The notes below the pieces were generated by a model, which was given only the letters and a program-made list of their open reading frames with translations, was not told the DNA's origin and made no database searches. The position numbers were made by a program, and so were the translations under genes. Of a stretch of 64,000 bases of DNA, positions 34,610 to 45,890 are shown piece after piece (within the stretch, counting starts at the first letter, position 1; each line of letters opens with the position of its first letter). This DNA comes from Alnus glutinosa. Its lineage: Eukaryota; Streptophyta; Magnoliopsida; Fagales; Betulaceae. The stretch is from contig NC_084894.1 in the NCBI RefSeq assembly GCF_958979055.1, forward strand, positions 25,203,616 through 25,267,615. Reading direction: 5' to 3'.

Positions 34610-35535
34610 ATATACGTACACTCTTGCTGAGGAGAGAGACTCTCTCGCGTGCGCCTGTTTCTGGTTACAAGCTTAGAATCTGCTGTTCGCCGGGAAGGGC
34701 GGCTTGTTTGCCTCACTTCCCCGGTGGTGTTTTTTGTTTCCCCCATGGTGTATTCCATGGGGATGGGTTTTGTTCTCCCAGCTGTTTAGGCTGTGGAGTT
34801 TGTGTCCTCCGAGTACTTCGGGCTCTGGAGCTTTGTGTTTATTTGTGTTTGGTTTTTCTTTCTTTTCGTCTTCTCTGGCAGGAGGTTCTTCCCGAGGCGT
34901 CCGGCAGGGTGCTTTGTCTTCGTTTTTGTCTCGCCGGTGGAGGGCGTTAGTGCCTAATCTGTCTATTTTTTTGGATGCTAGATCTACGCTTAGCCATCGG
35001 CTTTCTAGAGACACACGCCGCTCAGATGGGTTCGCCGGCGTCGTCTTGTCCCGCTGATGTTTGTTCCGGTCGTCGGGATCATTGGTGACCGGCGCGTGAT
35101 CGTCACGCGCCAGTGAAGTTTTCTCTTCGTCGGGCGCGTGGAGGTCTCGTTCCGGCGTTTTTTCGCCGGGCAAAGGTGGTGGCCGGGCACTGGTGGACTG
35201 ATCTGATGGTTGGCGGTTTCGGGGGTGGCGCGTGTTGTACACGCGCCGGTCTCCGGTGAAGACAGTGTTATTCTTCCGACGTGTTGGGTTGAATTTGTTG
35301 CTAGATGTGTTTGTGTATTCTCTTGTTACTAGGTACAATTGCTTATGTGTGGCTCAGGTTTTACTAGAATTTTTCTTTGTTAGAGGGCTTATTGTAATTT
35401 TAGTGAAATTTGAGTTTCCACATATGTAATTGTTTTTTAAGTCAGATCCTTCTGACTTAAGAGTGTGTGGGGGGTATGTCCCTCATTGCTCATGATGTAG
35501 CCCTTGGGCATTTTAGATCCAAAATAGCACATGCT

Positions 35536-35563
<28 letters not shown>
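34610..35563 (+). mobile_element. LINE-like insertion (non-autonomous) inside the MULE
   Basis: About 950 bp ending in an A-run (35543-35567). It is flanked by AAAACCAAGGGCAATTAA (34592-34609) and AAAACCAGGGGCAGTTAA (35564-35581), an 18-bp duplication with two mismatches. It has a GC-rich 5' part beginning with a GAGGAGAGAGACTCTCTCGC phrase and a T-rich 3' part, but no reverse transcriptase. The last 60 bases resemble the LINE tail at 3261-3456. It is likely a short LINE derivative moved in trans. Confidence 0.7.
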
Positions 35564-35567
<4 letters not shown>

Positions 35568-35848
35568 CCAGGGGCAGTTAACTGCCAAAAACTGGTGGTT
35601 TGGCAAAAATACATGAATATATATATATATTCCTTGGAGTATTGGGCTGCTAGTGGCGGAGAACAAAACAAAATAAGAGAAAAAGACAAAATATTCCCCA
35701 AAAGAAAACAAGAAGAAAATCTTAAAGAGTGACAAAGGTTGCTGAGTGGCCCAGCTAATTAATAAATGACTGCGACAAATCCGTGGGCGCTCCCATTCCA
35801 ATTGTAGAACAGAAGAGTCAAAAGCCATGGGCTTCTTTATACATTTAG

Positions 35849-36119
35849 GCCCCGTTTGAAATCCCCTTTCCCTTTCCCTTTCCTTTGGAATTTTTTTTTA
35901 ATGATTAAAAAATATGATTGATGTGATATAAAGTTGAAATAATTTATATGAAAAAGTGAGAAAAATTTGTATTATAGTGAGTTTTTTATTTAAAAAGTAA
36001 TAAAAAAAGTGTTGATGTGATATAAAAAGTGAAAAAAGTAAGAATATTTTGAAATTGATATTTTTTGGGAGAAGTGAAGGGAAGGGGAGGGGAGGGGAAT
36101 GGGGATTTCAAACAAGGCC
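35849..36119. mobile_element. hAT-like MITE inside the MULE
   Basis: The ends GGCCCCGTTTGAAATCCCCT and, inverted, GGCCTTGTTTGAAATCCCCA flank A/T-rich sequence with GATTGATGTGATATAAAG phrases. Decayed relatives are near 41425-41690 and 48480-48600. Confidence 0.6.
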
Positions 36120-36307
36120 ATAGTGTCTCTGTTCATCAACTCCTACCCGTACCCAAAGAGTCTTCTCATTGATGCCAGTAAATAAGCTCAATTCACACTT
36201 GCATAAAATAAAGGACTGGATCCGCACATTTTGGTGACCATTTATGATAATTAAAATGGGTGACTCAAATTATGAAAGAATGAGATGAATATAAAAGGTA
36301 TACTAAC

Positions 36308-36530
36308 CTGTCTTCAGGAACCTCAGCTCCCTTATAGACAAAAGCCTGCATGGTTTTAGCTATATCACCAAGAGCTGCCTCATCAACATTAAAATTGGAA
36401 GAAGGACCAGTATCTTCATTCCTTTTCTGTTTCTTTTTATGTTTTCAATCATAGAAGTCCATCTCCTTTTGCCTATCAAGAAGAGCATAGTTTAACTCGT
36501 CCTCTCCGTCACCAAGAATCATCATTAAAC
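36308..36530 (-). pseudogene. Captured ecdysoneless/SGT1-like gene, internal exon
   Basis: The minus strand reads DGEDELNYALLDRQKEMDFY, then KHKKKQKRNEDTGPSSNFN and DIAKTMQAFVYKGAEVPEDR, ending at a good splice donor (AG|GTTAGT at 36301-36309). One stop lies between DFYD and KHKK. The order ALLDRQKEM, AMQAFV, GAEVPE fits plant ecdysoneless/SGT1-like proteins as I recall them. Its left end merges with the MULE right arm near TTTAAGTTTAATGATG. Confidence 0.65.
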
Positions 36531-36842
36531 TTAAACATCAGCAATGTGACAACTTTATCTACAACAACAAAACCAAGCACAATTTGGTTCAGACATTTTG
36601 TCGAACACCCGGCGAGAATCTTCAAGAACAAAAATAAAAAAAGACAACAAAAGATTATCACAACCAAACCAAGCACAATTCGGTTCAGACATTTTGTCGA
36701 ACACCCGGCCAGCATCTTCAAGAACCAAAAAAAGACAACAAAAACAATAAAAATTTAACAAAGCAAAACCCAAGGAGTGATTGGCCATAGAGAGAGAAAA
36801 AAAAAACAGAGCAATAACCCACAGTGGCCGACCGTGGAGAGA

Positions 36843-36874
<32 letters not shown>

Positions 36875-37607
36875 TACCGTAGAGAGAGAATACGGTAGTC
36901 GGCTCAGCGCTCCCAATTGGCGGTGGAACTGCGGTGGGCGGTGCTCTGATAGGTGGCGGTCGGTGGGTCTGCAACGAGAGAGAAAGGAAAGGTGAGAGAG
37001 GAACCAGAGAGAGAGAGAGAGACCAGGTCGAAGATGGGCGGTGTTCGGTCGGTGGGTTGGTGGCTGACGCTCTGTTCGGTGGGGAGGGAGAGAGAAATGG
37101 GTCGCGGGTCGAGTTTTTTGGTCTGAGAGGGGAGGGTCGGATGGTGGTCTGAGAGGGCCGGACGGTGTTGGCCGTTTGGTGGGGGAGCCGGACGGTGGGT
37201 GAGGGGGGCGGTGGTCGGCGCTGATAATGGGGAGAAATGGAGGGAAACTGAAAATTGGGAGAAATGGAGGGAAATGTCTTGAAGCCTCGTTTCCGAGGAA
37301 TGATATTTGGGGGCAATTGTGCCGGCCCCCAACCGGCATATATAATAAGTAAATATTTTTTTTAATCAAAAAGTAATTCTGATATCACATCAAAATTGCT
37401 TTTTGATTAAAAAAAAACATTTATTAATTAAAAGAGGGGGCAAGGGGCCGGCACAATTGCCCCTGCCTATCATTCCTCCTCGTTTCCATTTCTCCTGTCT
37501 CCGTATTTCTCTTTCCCAAAAGTTCTCATTTTTTTAATAAATTGGTTGTGCCACGCTGGAAAGGGACGGACATGAGACGGAAGAAAGTCTCATGTCTAGC
37601 ATTTCTC
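36526..37607. repeat. Right terminal inverted arm of the 5.57-kb MULE
   Basis: Inverse of 32038-32913, interrupted by the MITE at 37295-37478 and its 9-bp duplication. Confidence 0.85.
37295..37478. mobile_element. MULE-type MITE nested in the MULE right arm
   Basis: Exact 9-bp duplication CTCGTTTCC (37286-37294 and 37479-37487). The ends GAGGAATGATA and TATCATTCCTC lead into GGGGGCAATTGTGCCGGCCC and its inverse. The left arm of the host MULE lacks this insert, which proves the insertion and its order. Confidence 0.93.
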
Positions 37608-37616
37608 AATCTTTAC

Positions 37617-38087
37617 TGGCCTCCGTCATATAAAATCCTCAAGGGACGGATTGGTTGCGGTGGTTAATTTCTGGTGTAACATTTTGAAAAAAAAAAATAA
37701 TAATAAAAGTAACGTGGAGTTAATATATTTTTAAAAGATTAAAATTTAAAAGAAATTTGATAAGTTCAAATATTAAAAATTGACCTAAATTATTTTGAAA
37801 ATCGTTTAAAATATGACTCACAAATGTACATTAAAAACCGACCTAAAAGAAGCTTTCTTTTGGTACATAATCTTTTGCTGGAATTGGATGTTGTTGAAAG
37901 TGAAATAGAATTTGAACTTTCGAGTTTGACTGTTCTTACAGGTGTAGACGATGACACATTATTTAAAATTTTTAAATTGGATAACAATATATTTACTACG
38001 TAGCATCATATACACAATTAAATAAAACAAAATAAATTTTCGATCATGAATCCTATTCTCATATATATATATATAAGGTGCTTTGTT
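37617..38087. other. Intergenic, no gene seen
   Basis: AT-rich sequence beyond the MULE. No UGT coding sequence continues here. Confidence 0.45.
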
Positions 38088-38548
38088 GAGCAATTCTATA
38101 AGTCTTTCATGTGCTATTTTTGTAACTCTCCAAAAATGATATGACTTTTAAAATTACCATTTTATCAAAATTTAATAGTGATCAATCACGAATATTGCTA
38201 AACGTCATTCTTGTGTCCTTCCAAAAATAAGGTAACTTTTAAAATCACCGTTGGACTTGTGATTGATCACTATTGAATTTTGACCAAATTGTGATTTTAA
38301 AAACCACATTATTTTTAGAGGGACACAAGAGCGACGCACGACACGAGTGACTTCTGGGACTAGTGGTAGTGGCTCAGAAGCTTGGTTCACCTCCTAGCCT
38401 GATGCGTCAGAAGCCCCTGCAGGCAACATAAGATTCCCAGGAGGCCGGAGGCGTGGCTATTGAATTTTGATCAAATTGTGATTTTAAAAGTCATCTTACT
38501 TTTAGAAGGATACATGAGTGATACACGACACAAGTGACTTATAGAATT
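38088..38548. mobile_element. Complex MITE with nested second copy
   Basis: The outer ends GAGCAATTCTATAAGTC and inverted GAGTAATTCTATAAGTC enclose repeated blocks: TTTTAAAATCACC, ATTGAATTTTGA and GTGATTTTAAAA, each two to three times. A second partial copy sits inside, and about 80 bp of unrelated GC-rich sequence lies at 38365-38455. Confidence 0.55.
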
Positions 38549-38902
38549 ACTCAATCAATTACAGACCTAATAATAATTTTAAAATTCAGTACATTTGTAG
38601 AGAAACACAATATTAACTTCTAAAATTATTTTGCTCTGTCAGGGCTATAAAGAAAACGTACACTTGGAAAAGAAATTCGGTGCCGCTTCCCACTTTTATA
38701 TAAGCACAAGCAGCCAAGATTGCCACGATTTCCAAACGGCAAGCATCCAAATCTTGGTTATAATTACAACCGAAATCACAAGGATAGTTATCAGATTCGA
38801 CAAGTACCTACTAAACACATTAATTAACGCCGCCAGCCGTCCTGTATATATATATATATATACTTTGAGTCGTGGCATCAATGCGATTACTCCATCTCTA
38901 AA

Positions 38903-38921
38903 CCTTCGTCATTGCATACGC
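38903..38921 (+). promoter_or_regulatory. Conserved 5' block of UGT copy D
   Basis: CCTTCGTCATTGCATACGC, identical to copies A, B and E. The wider upstream region (38631-38790) has the TATATAAGCACAAGCAGCC and CGGCAAGCATCCAAA blocks that also mark the 31.7-kb orphan. Confidence 0.5.
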
Positions 38922-39010
38922 ATGTCTACAATTTGCAGTAAATTTCAAGGTGCAAAGTTAAGTACTCTGCGTGTGTGTCTGAGAGATCAGTGAGAGAGAA
39001 ATTAAGAGAG

Positions 39011-40540
39011 ATGGAAAAGCAGGGAAAGAGACGCCTCCGGGTGGTGCTAGTACCAGCGCCGTTCCAAGGCCACATAAACCCAATGCTTCAGTTGGGCAGC
39101 ATCCTCCACTCCAATGGCTTCTCCATCACTGTCGTTCACGCCCAATACAACTCCCCCAACCCTTCAATCCACCCCGATTTCAGCTTTCTTTCCTTACCAG
39201 ATACCTCTTCTGACCACAACATCTTAGCTGGCGACGGAGGAGCCATTGTATTGCAGCTTAATGCCAAATGCAAAGCTCGTTTCCGAGAATGCTTGGCTGC
39301 TGAAGTGATGAGGCAACAGGGCCCAGACGATGGAATCGCCTGCATCATCCACGATGAGCTCATGTACTTTTCCGCAGCAGCGGCAAAGGATATAAAGCTT
39401 CCAAGCATCGTCTTACGCACATCTAGTGCTGCCACTTTTCTTGCTCGTACTGCCCTCATGAACCTAAAGGCAGAAGGCCACATTCCCTTCCCAGGTATAT
39501 TATTATACATGCACTAGGGCGGTAACGTGGATCGATAAGAAGAAACGAGCTGTTTGTCCTTAAAGCTCTCTAGTGAGGAGGAAGTAGGAAGAGCATAAAT
39601 TATCTTCTTAGTGCTAAATGATCATAGCCCATCAAACTAATCACTTGAATTTTTCTGAATTACAGAATCTAGGTCGCAGGATCCAATTCCGGAGCTTTAT
39701 CCACTCAGGTTCAAAGATCTACCTATCCCCATTTTCGGAAAATTAGAGAACACTTTGCAACTAATGAGTGGAGCCGCCAACATTAGAACATCTTCGGCCA
39801 TCATTTATAATACAATTGACTGCCTTGAAAATTCATCATCGGCAAAGACCCAACAGCAATGTCAAGTTCCAACCTTCCTAATAGGCCCAATGCATAGTTT
39901 TGCTTCGGCCACCTCTAGTAGCTTATTAGAGGAGGACACTAGCTGTTTGGCATGGCTTGATAAGCAAAGTTGTAACTCAGTCATTTATGTAAGCTTGGGA
40001 AGCGTGGCATTCATGGACATCAAAGAATTTGTTGAGATGGCTTGGGGGCTAGCAAATAGCCAACAACTTTTCTTATGGGTGGTTCGCCCAGGCTCAATTC
40101 GTGGTGTAGAATGGATTGAGATACTGCCTGAAAGTTTTAAAAAAAACATTGGCGAAAGAGGTTATATTGTGAAATGGGCACCCCAAAAGGAAGTTCTTCC
40201 GCATAGTGCCATGGGAGAGTTTTTTAGCCATTGTGGATGGAATTCAACACTAGAGAGTATTTGCGAAGGTGTTCCAATGATATGCAAACCATGTTTCGGG
40301 GACCAGAGAGTGAATGCAAGGTATGTGAACTATATATGGAAGGTAGGCCTAGAATTGGATAGTGATTTAGAGAGAGGTGTGATAGAGAGAGCAGTAAAAA
40401 GACTTATGGTAGATGAAGAAGGGAAATCAATGCGGAAGAGGAGCAACAATTTCAAAGAGATAGTGAAACTTTGCACCAGGGAAGGTGGTTCTTCCAATAA
40501 TTCTTTGAATGAGCTAATAAAGATGATTGTGTCATTTTAA
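39011..40540 (+). CDS. UGT76-like UDP-glycosyltransferase, copy D
   Basis: Exon 1 is 39011-39494 and exon 2 is 39666-40540, with a compact phase-1 intron of 171 bp. The protein has 452 residues. It carries His21 in PFQGHINPML, probable partner Asp115, and a PSPG box at 40175-40306 ending GDQ with Trp22, so UDP-glucose is the likely donor. Three PSPG positions differ from its sisters: VLPH instead of VLAH, GEF instead of GGF, and FFSHCGW instead of FLSHCGW. These lie beside, not on, the donor-contact residues, so activity is plausible but unproven. An in-frame ATG 36 bases upstream is rejected because the family begins MEK. Acceptor unknown. Confidence 0.9.
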
Positions 40541-42737
40541 TTTCACATATCTTTGATCAAAACATCGGTTTTTTTTCTTCTTCTTATGGAGGGATCATAT
40601 TTAAAGTCCATGTATGGAAGATCAAAAAAGGAAAATAAATAAATATTCTCCTAATTATATTTATTTGTATTGTGAAATATGTCACGCTAGCTAGTTTATC
40701 ATCCCTTTCTCTCCTACCAGAGTATTTATTTATTTTGTTTATTTAATATGGTAAGTAATAGAAAAAGCTACATTTATAACTCTTTTGACACTTTTCAAAA
40801 TATGATTAGACGACAATAATTCTTTTTCGTGACTGACGTAGCTCCAATCATGTGCTGAATAGCGTCATAAAGTTAAAACAATTGTAGATGTAGCACTACT
40901 TTAGGTAATAACAACTAATCAAACAAAAGCTCCGACACATTTTGAACAAGAGTACTTCTAGAGATACTTCAAAATTTACTATAATGCCTTACAAAAAAAA
41001 ATGTGACAGTGTCGTGTGGCACTACCACATCAACAAATATAAAACTAAACTGACCATGTACATCTGCCACCCCAAGGCCGTTCTAATTAAGCAAATCCCA
41101 CGACTGGAGTTAGCCCAAATCTCATGCCTTGATGGCCGGATCACAGGAGTACATAAAAGATCCACCAAGCTATTATGTGGAGAGCCCACTGCACTGCACC
41201 ATGAACATGGGTCTTTGTCCCTCGAGGATGGCCAACCAACCCACCATATTGAGGCCATCCAACCAACACACGTTACACACCACCTCGCCGAACTTTGCAG
41301 GAGGGTGCATACCACGATGAAGGTGCTTATTGCATCACCACAGTTTACTGTGCAATTTATTAAGCATCAAACCTAGTTCGCAACTAAGGGGGTCGTGACC
41401 ACAAGAACAGGCCAATGACTATGGAGATGTTTATTAAGTAATTGTGTAATGGAATATTTATTTGAATAGTAGTAAGAAATGATTGATGTGATATAAAATT
41501 TGAGAATGTTATATAGAAAAGTGAAAAAGTTTTGTTTTGTAGTGGAGTTTTTTATTTGAATAATAAAAAAAATTTATTGATGTGATGTTAAAAATGTAAA
41601 AAAGTTGAAATGTTTTTTATTTGATTTTTTTGAGAGAAGTGAAAAGGGAATTAGAAATTTTACATTTACTTGCCAAACAACTTCATATTCTAGTGCACAA
41701 TGAATCTAATGAGATCTTTTCTACACCAATTTGAAATTGTTGCAACCATCATATCTGGCTCCATGTGGAGTAGTCATGACTGCCCCGATGGCTCATTAGG
41801 GATGATCACGACAAACCTCGATAGCTCATGCGGGATGTTCGTGTCCACCTTGATGGCTCAAGGAGGGTGCGACCACCCCCCGAGAGTTCGATGGGAGAGT
41901 ACTGACCACCTATTTTGGTTGAATGGCCGGGGAACAACACTCAACACCCTCAAGTCGAACAGGGTAGTGAGTTCGACACAGGCTATAGGAAAACTAGTTC
42001 ATTTGGACTACTATCCATAGAAGTTGAAGAGGATATAGTATTTAATTCTTCACGGGGGTTTAATTAGGTTTGGGTTGTAATAGTATCCATTGTATTCATT
42101 AAGTTTTAGGTAGTAAGAAATAATGTAATAGTAGAGTGTAATTATGTAAATAAAAGTAAATGAGGTTTTTAATATATAAGTGCTAAGGTATTGTTCTTAC
42201 AATTATAATTCCGCTTCAATTCCATTCTTAAAGTTAAGTCATAATAGTAATGCCTCCAGGAAAAAAAAAAAAGAAAAAAAAAAGGGGTTTGGGTCGACGT
42301 TCTCCACGAGGAGGTAGACACGACTACCTAATTTACTATGTTTATTGTATTAATCTCTGTTTGAAGGACTTACTATGGCTATATAAACAATCGATGACAC
42401 TTAATGTCATTTTGTGATGTTATGAATTTATTTACTATTTGATTAGTACATGTCTTAAGATCGATATGATTCAAACTGGGTACGTACGTATGTGTTTGTG
42501 CTTACTACCGACTTAATTATGAAACGAATGTGATGTTTATGGAAATATGTGATGGTATTTATTTAGATGGTGTGGTTAATGTTACCTGATGATGTTAGTT
42601 TACAAAAATAATAATAATAATAATAATATAGCCAATTTTCGATGCAATCATGATTAAGGTTACAATAGTAGTGCTCTTGATTATTAAAAGATCAAATAAT
42701 TTGAGGGCGTTACATATATGATTGTTTCTTCACATTC
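40541..42737. other. Intergenic with unassigned open frames
   Basis: A 144-codon frame (40942-41376) and a 106-codon frame (41700-42020) have no recognisable domain and skewed composition. The second overlaps a rough 38-40 bp repeat (GATGGCTCA..GGGATG). A decayed hAT-like MITE, a relative of 35849-36119, lies about 41425-41690. Not called as genes. Confidence 0.4.
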
Positions 42738-42753
42738 AATTCAATCAAATTTT

Positions 42754-42864
42754 GCCCTCAAGAGGTAGTTCAATTGGCTGGGGACCACACCTCAAAAAGC
42801 GGAGGTCACTAGTTTGAATCTCTCATCCCCTCTTGTGTGAACTCGTCAAAAATTAAAAAAAAAA
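42754..42864 (+). mobile_element. Short tRNA-derived SINE
   Basis: About 111 bp with an A-box-like GGTAGTTCAATTGG, a B-box-like TAGTTTGAATCTC about 35 bp later, and an A-rich tail. It is flanked by an exact 16-bp duplication AATTCAATCAAATTTT (42738-42753 and 42865-42880). RNA polymerase III boxes plus tail plus long duplication make a SINE the best reading. The exact duplication suggests a fairly recent insertion. Confidence 0.78.
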
Positions 42865-42889
42865 AATTCAATCAAATTTTTTGCCATGT

Positions 42890-43100
42890 ACAATTTTTCT
42901 AATTTATGTGACTGTCAAATTGTCTACCTCAACATTTTTCATCAATCACATTAGTAATAACTTCATTCGACAAATTTAGACGGATTGCACTAAAAGCCAT
43001 GGCATGAATCTCTTCCCATTTATCATTGTTCATCTTCTTGGATTTCTTTGCCTTTCCCAATAATGTTTTTGTTTAATCAAAAGATTTTTCATCATTCTTT
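42890..43100 (-). mobile_element. Ty1/copia gag fossil fragment (broken)
   Basis: The minus strand shows a UBN2-like stretch (KWEEIHAMAFSAIRLNLSNE, VITNVIDEK). It resembles the fragment at the right edge of the window (63740-64000). Only a small piece remains. Confidence 0.5.
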
Positions 43101-43744
43101 GCCTAAGAAAGAAGTTGTTCCTTACATTAAACGTCTCCGCTTCATACTTGGTGCTCGCTATATTTATTGTAATCATCAATCTGAATACTAAACCTTAACT
43201 TTGATAGCAATTATCGTACAATAGACTACAATTACGGTAAATGTTACAAAACATTTTCACAAAGGAACAAGCCCAATACACTAAAATTTTACTATCCCAT
43301 GCACAAAAAAGATTTTTCCCCAAAATAAAAGTACAAACTTCTCTTTTGTTGAGAAATTTGGTGCAGCCGGCTTTCTCACATTCTCTCTTACTTTTGCACT
43401 GTCTCAGTTTTTTGTTATTGTGCGGCGCACCTCAAAGAAGAAGAAAAAATATTCTTTTATAAGTGTGAGAGAAGTCGACTCACACGTTCATTTTTACTAT
43501 CACATTATCTCAATTTTTGGCTCTAGTACAAAATAGGCCCAAATTTTATTTTGTTTTTTGGTTAATTTTTTATTTTTGAAAATCACTATTCCTTTCTTGT
43601 GGCAATTGCAAATTGTATTATTCTTCCAACAAAAAACCTTCAACAAGAACAATTGAGAATACTGCAACTAACAAAACCAGTCATCGTCAACACTCCTTCA
43701 GGTATTTCTCCCTCTCTCTCTCTCTCTCTCTCACTCTAACAAAA
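43101..43744. other. Intergenic, no gene seen
   Basis: AT-rich with a CT microsatellite near 43710-43735. Nothing recognised. Confidence 0.4.
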
Positions 43745-45330
43745 TGTGCATTCTACAAAATTCACAGCCTCAGTACATCAGGACTCCATCCGGCTTTGGT
43801 AAGTTTTCAATCAGTTCGGCTTATCTTACACTTATTCAATCTTACCAGCCAGTTTGCTGCCCTAATGCCACTTTGGCCTTTTGGAAATCCCTATGGAAGC
43901 TCAATCTCATTGATAGGCTTATAAACTTTCTCTGGAAAATTGCTTGAAATATTATTCCTACAAAGACCCGCTTACATGCCATCTTTCCATCCTCTATCTT
44001 GACTGAATGCCCGCTTTGCAAATCAGCAATGGATTCTCTTTAGCATTTATGCTTCAGCTGTACATTTGTCCGAATAGCGGGGTGCAATTCTTTTGTTGTA
44101 TTTGTTACAAACATTATTTCTTTTTTAAAATATTTAAAACATATTACCGTTTCTCAAAATGTTTATAAGTTTTTATGAAAAAGAAAAATCAATTTTATAA
44201 TTTGGTCTTAAAGTATTTTGACCGTTTATTTTTTTCTTCTTGAAGAATTATGATGTTTAGTCATAAAATCTTAAAATATAACCGTTTAGTGTTTACATAT
44301 TATTAAATCTTGCTTTGACCGTTTGGTCATTAAGATGCATTAACATTTTAAATGGTTTTTGACTACTAATATTTTAAACGTTTTTTTTACCATGAGTCAT
44401 TAAATTCATTGATTTTTATATATATATATATCACCGCCTCACTTGTTTATAAATTGGAGTTCACCAAAGAGCACTAGGCACGATATTTTTTATTCTAACC
44501 TCTTACGCATAGTGTATGTGTTTGTTGTCATTTGCCAAAAACTTGTTTCAAAACATAAAGCTATATATTATAATATTAGCTTATCTACAAAATATTCTGA
44601 AGTCATTCATCCACTTTGATCAAAAAGTTGTTCTATTTGATTTTCGTTCTTAAAAGTGTCTTTGACGAAGATAGACACCATAGTCTAATCCTGAGAGGTT
44701 GCGTGATCTTATGTGGTTTTACCAAGATAAAGCATTTCTGATGTTTTTTCTTTTAATGCTCTTCAAGTCTCACAGCATATCAACAAGGTTTCTATGGAAC
44801 ATTTCACTACTTGGAATCAAGCCCCAACTCTAATGGAACGCTGGCTTCCCCCTATAAATCCTGGTTATAAAATCAATTTTGATATAACTATCCGGGATAC
44901 TTTCTGATCAGCACAAGCAGCGGTTTGTAGAAATCACCAATGTCATATTATTCATAAATTAGTCTAACATGTCTTCCAAATTCTAGTGAAGCCTTAGCAG
45001 CGTGTCTAGCTGCTTCTCTCGCTCACTCTCTCAATTTTGAGAATTTTATTATTGAATGTGACTTTTAAGTGGTTATTCTTTCTCTACAACATCCTAAGAA
45101 TCCCTATGACTGGGACATTTCTTCTATTATCTATGGTATCATTGGCTCTCTTCCTGGCTTCCATTTCTTTGAGTGCTAAAAAAGTTAATAGAAATGTAAA
45201 CTTCTGTACCTATTTAGTAGCACACTGGGCCGCAGAAAGATCTTTTTCTAGTAGCATTTCTACTGCTCCTCCCACGCCCTCAATCCCAATTGTAAGTAAA
45301 AAAGATCCACCTATTAGATTATTAGGTATT
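43745..45330 (+). mobile_element. LINE ORF2 C-terminal relic (zf-RVT and RNase H-like)
   Basis: 43744-44100 encodes a reverse-transcriptase zinc-binding (zf-RVT) segment: FWKSLWKLNLIDRLINFLWK and, after a stop, TKTRLHAIFPSS and ECPLCKSAMDSL followed by HLCFSC. After about 650 bp of non-coding AT-rich sequence, 44760-45330 resembles the RVT_3 RNase H domain: RWLPPINPGYKINFD, AVCRN and, in a shifted frame, KVNRNVNFCTYLVAHWA. Stops and frameshifts are many. This is the tail of a plant L1-type LINE, or of the RNase H-like proteins derived from one. Confidence 0.7.
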
Positions 45331-45611
45331 TAGTTTCTTTTGCTTTAAGCTTGTTAGTTGTTTTTTTGTTGTTCGATGTACTTAAAAAATAAAACTAAAT
45401 AAATAAATAAAACATGTAGAAGATTCAGCTTCTCAAACGGCTCCGTGTTCGCAGCCATGACTATGAACTCAGAAATACTCCTTACAAAAAACAAACTCAT
45501 ATCAATAAAATAAAACAAAATTGACCCAAAAAGCAAATATAAAACGTTGGTCAAGCACCTTACTATTTCATTGGCGCCCTTCATGAGTTGCTCGTAGTGG
45601 GGACTTGTTGA

Positions 45612-45890
45612 TTAAGATCCAGTCTTGTGATTGTGAGCTGTGAATTGGCCAAAGAGGAAAAAGGGGCTACGGTTTTTGCCGAGACGAAAATGGGGAAAAC
45701 ACAGATTAGGGTTTAATAGGAAGCAAGAGCAGCTGCTAGAAGTATCGTAGACGCTGAATTCTTCCATATCTTTTTCCCTTTCCCTTAAAAGCTGGTACGC
45801 AGAGGATGACGATCCAGAACAAAAGTACCTCTTGAAAACAAACGGCGAAAGTGTTGAACTAACGGCCAAACGTTTTGCCTTACATCGCAC
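45612..45890 (-). CDS. Unassigned open frame, possible host exon
   Basis: 92 codons, Ser/Cys/Phe-rich, beginning MRCKAKRLAVSSTLSPFVFKR, which could be a mitochondrial-type leader. No domain is recognised. A second minus-strand frame (45354-45584) follows after a short gap with a possible splice donor between. It could be the first exon of a gene whose rest is lost, or chance. Not assigned. Confidence 0.2.
   Translation of the reverse strand: MRCKAKRLAVSSTLSPFVFKRYFCSGSSSSAYQLLREREKDMEEFSVYDTSSSCSCFLLNPNLCFPHFRLGKNRSPFFLFGQFTAHNHKTGS

Larger units (their letters stand above)
32038..37607. mobile_element. 5.57-kb MULE (Pack-MULE type) carrying host gene pieces
   Basis: Perfect 9-bp target duplication AATCTTTAC at 32029-32037 and 37608-37616. 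Ends GAGAAATGCTAGACATGAGA and the inverse. Inverted arms are very long, 32038-32913 and 36526-37607, and match closely once the 184-bp MITE and its duplication in the right arm are set aside. Between them lie exons resembling the ecdysoneless/SGT1-like gene, a LINE-like insertion (34610-35563) and a MITE (35849-36119). No MURA-type transposase was found, so it would need help to move. The arms are CT/GA-rich with many CCACCG-type words, unlike surrounding DNA. Confidence 0.88.

Noticed and set aside
34673-35338. Open frame of 221 codons on the minus strand inside the MULE
   Set aside because: It runs antisense through the LINE-like insertion, has extreme charged composition, and overlaps equally open plus-strand frames. 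Taken as chance in GC-rich DNA.
40942-41376. 144-codon frame downstream of UGT copy D
   Set aside because: No domain, no family start, and decayed MITE sequence close by. Left unassigned rather than called a gene.
42754-42864. Functional tRNA gene
   Set aside because: Only the promoter boxes resemble a tRNA. No cloverleaf can be drawn, and an A-tail and target duplication point to a SINE.
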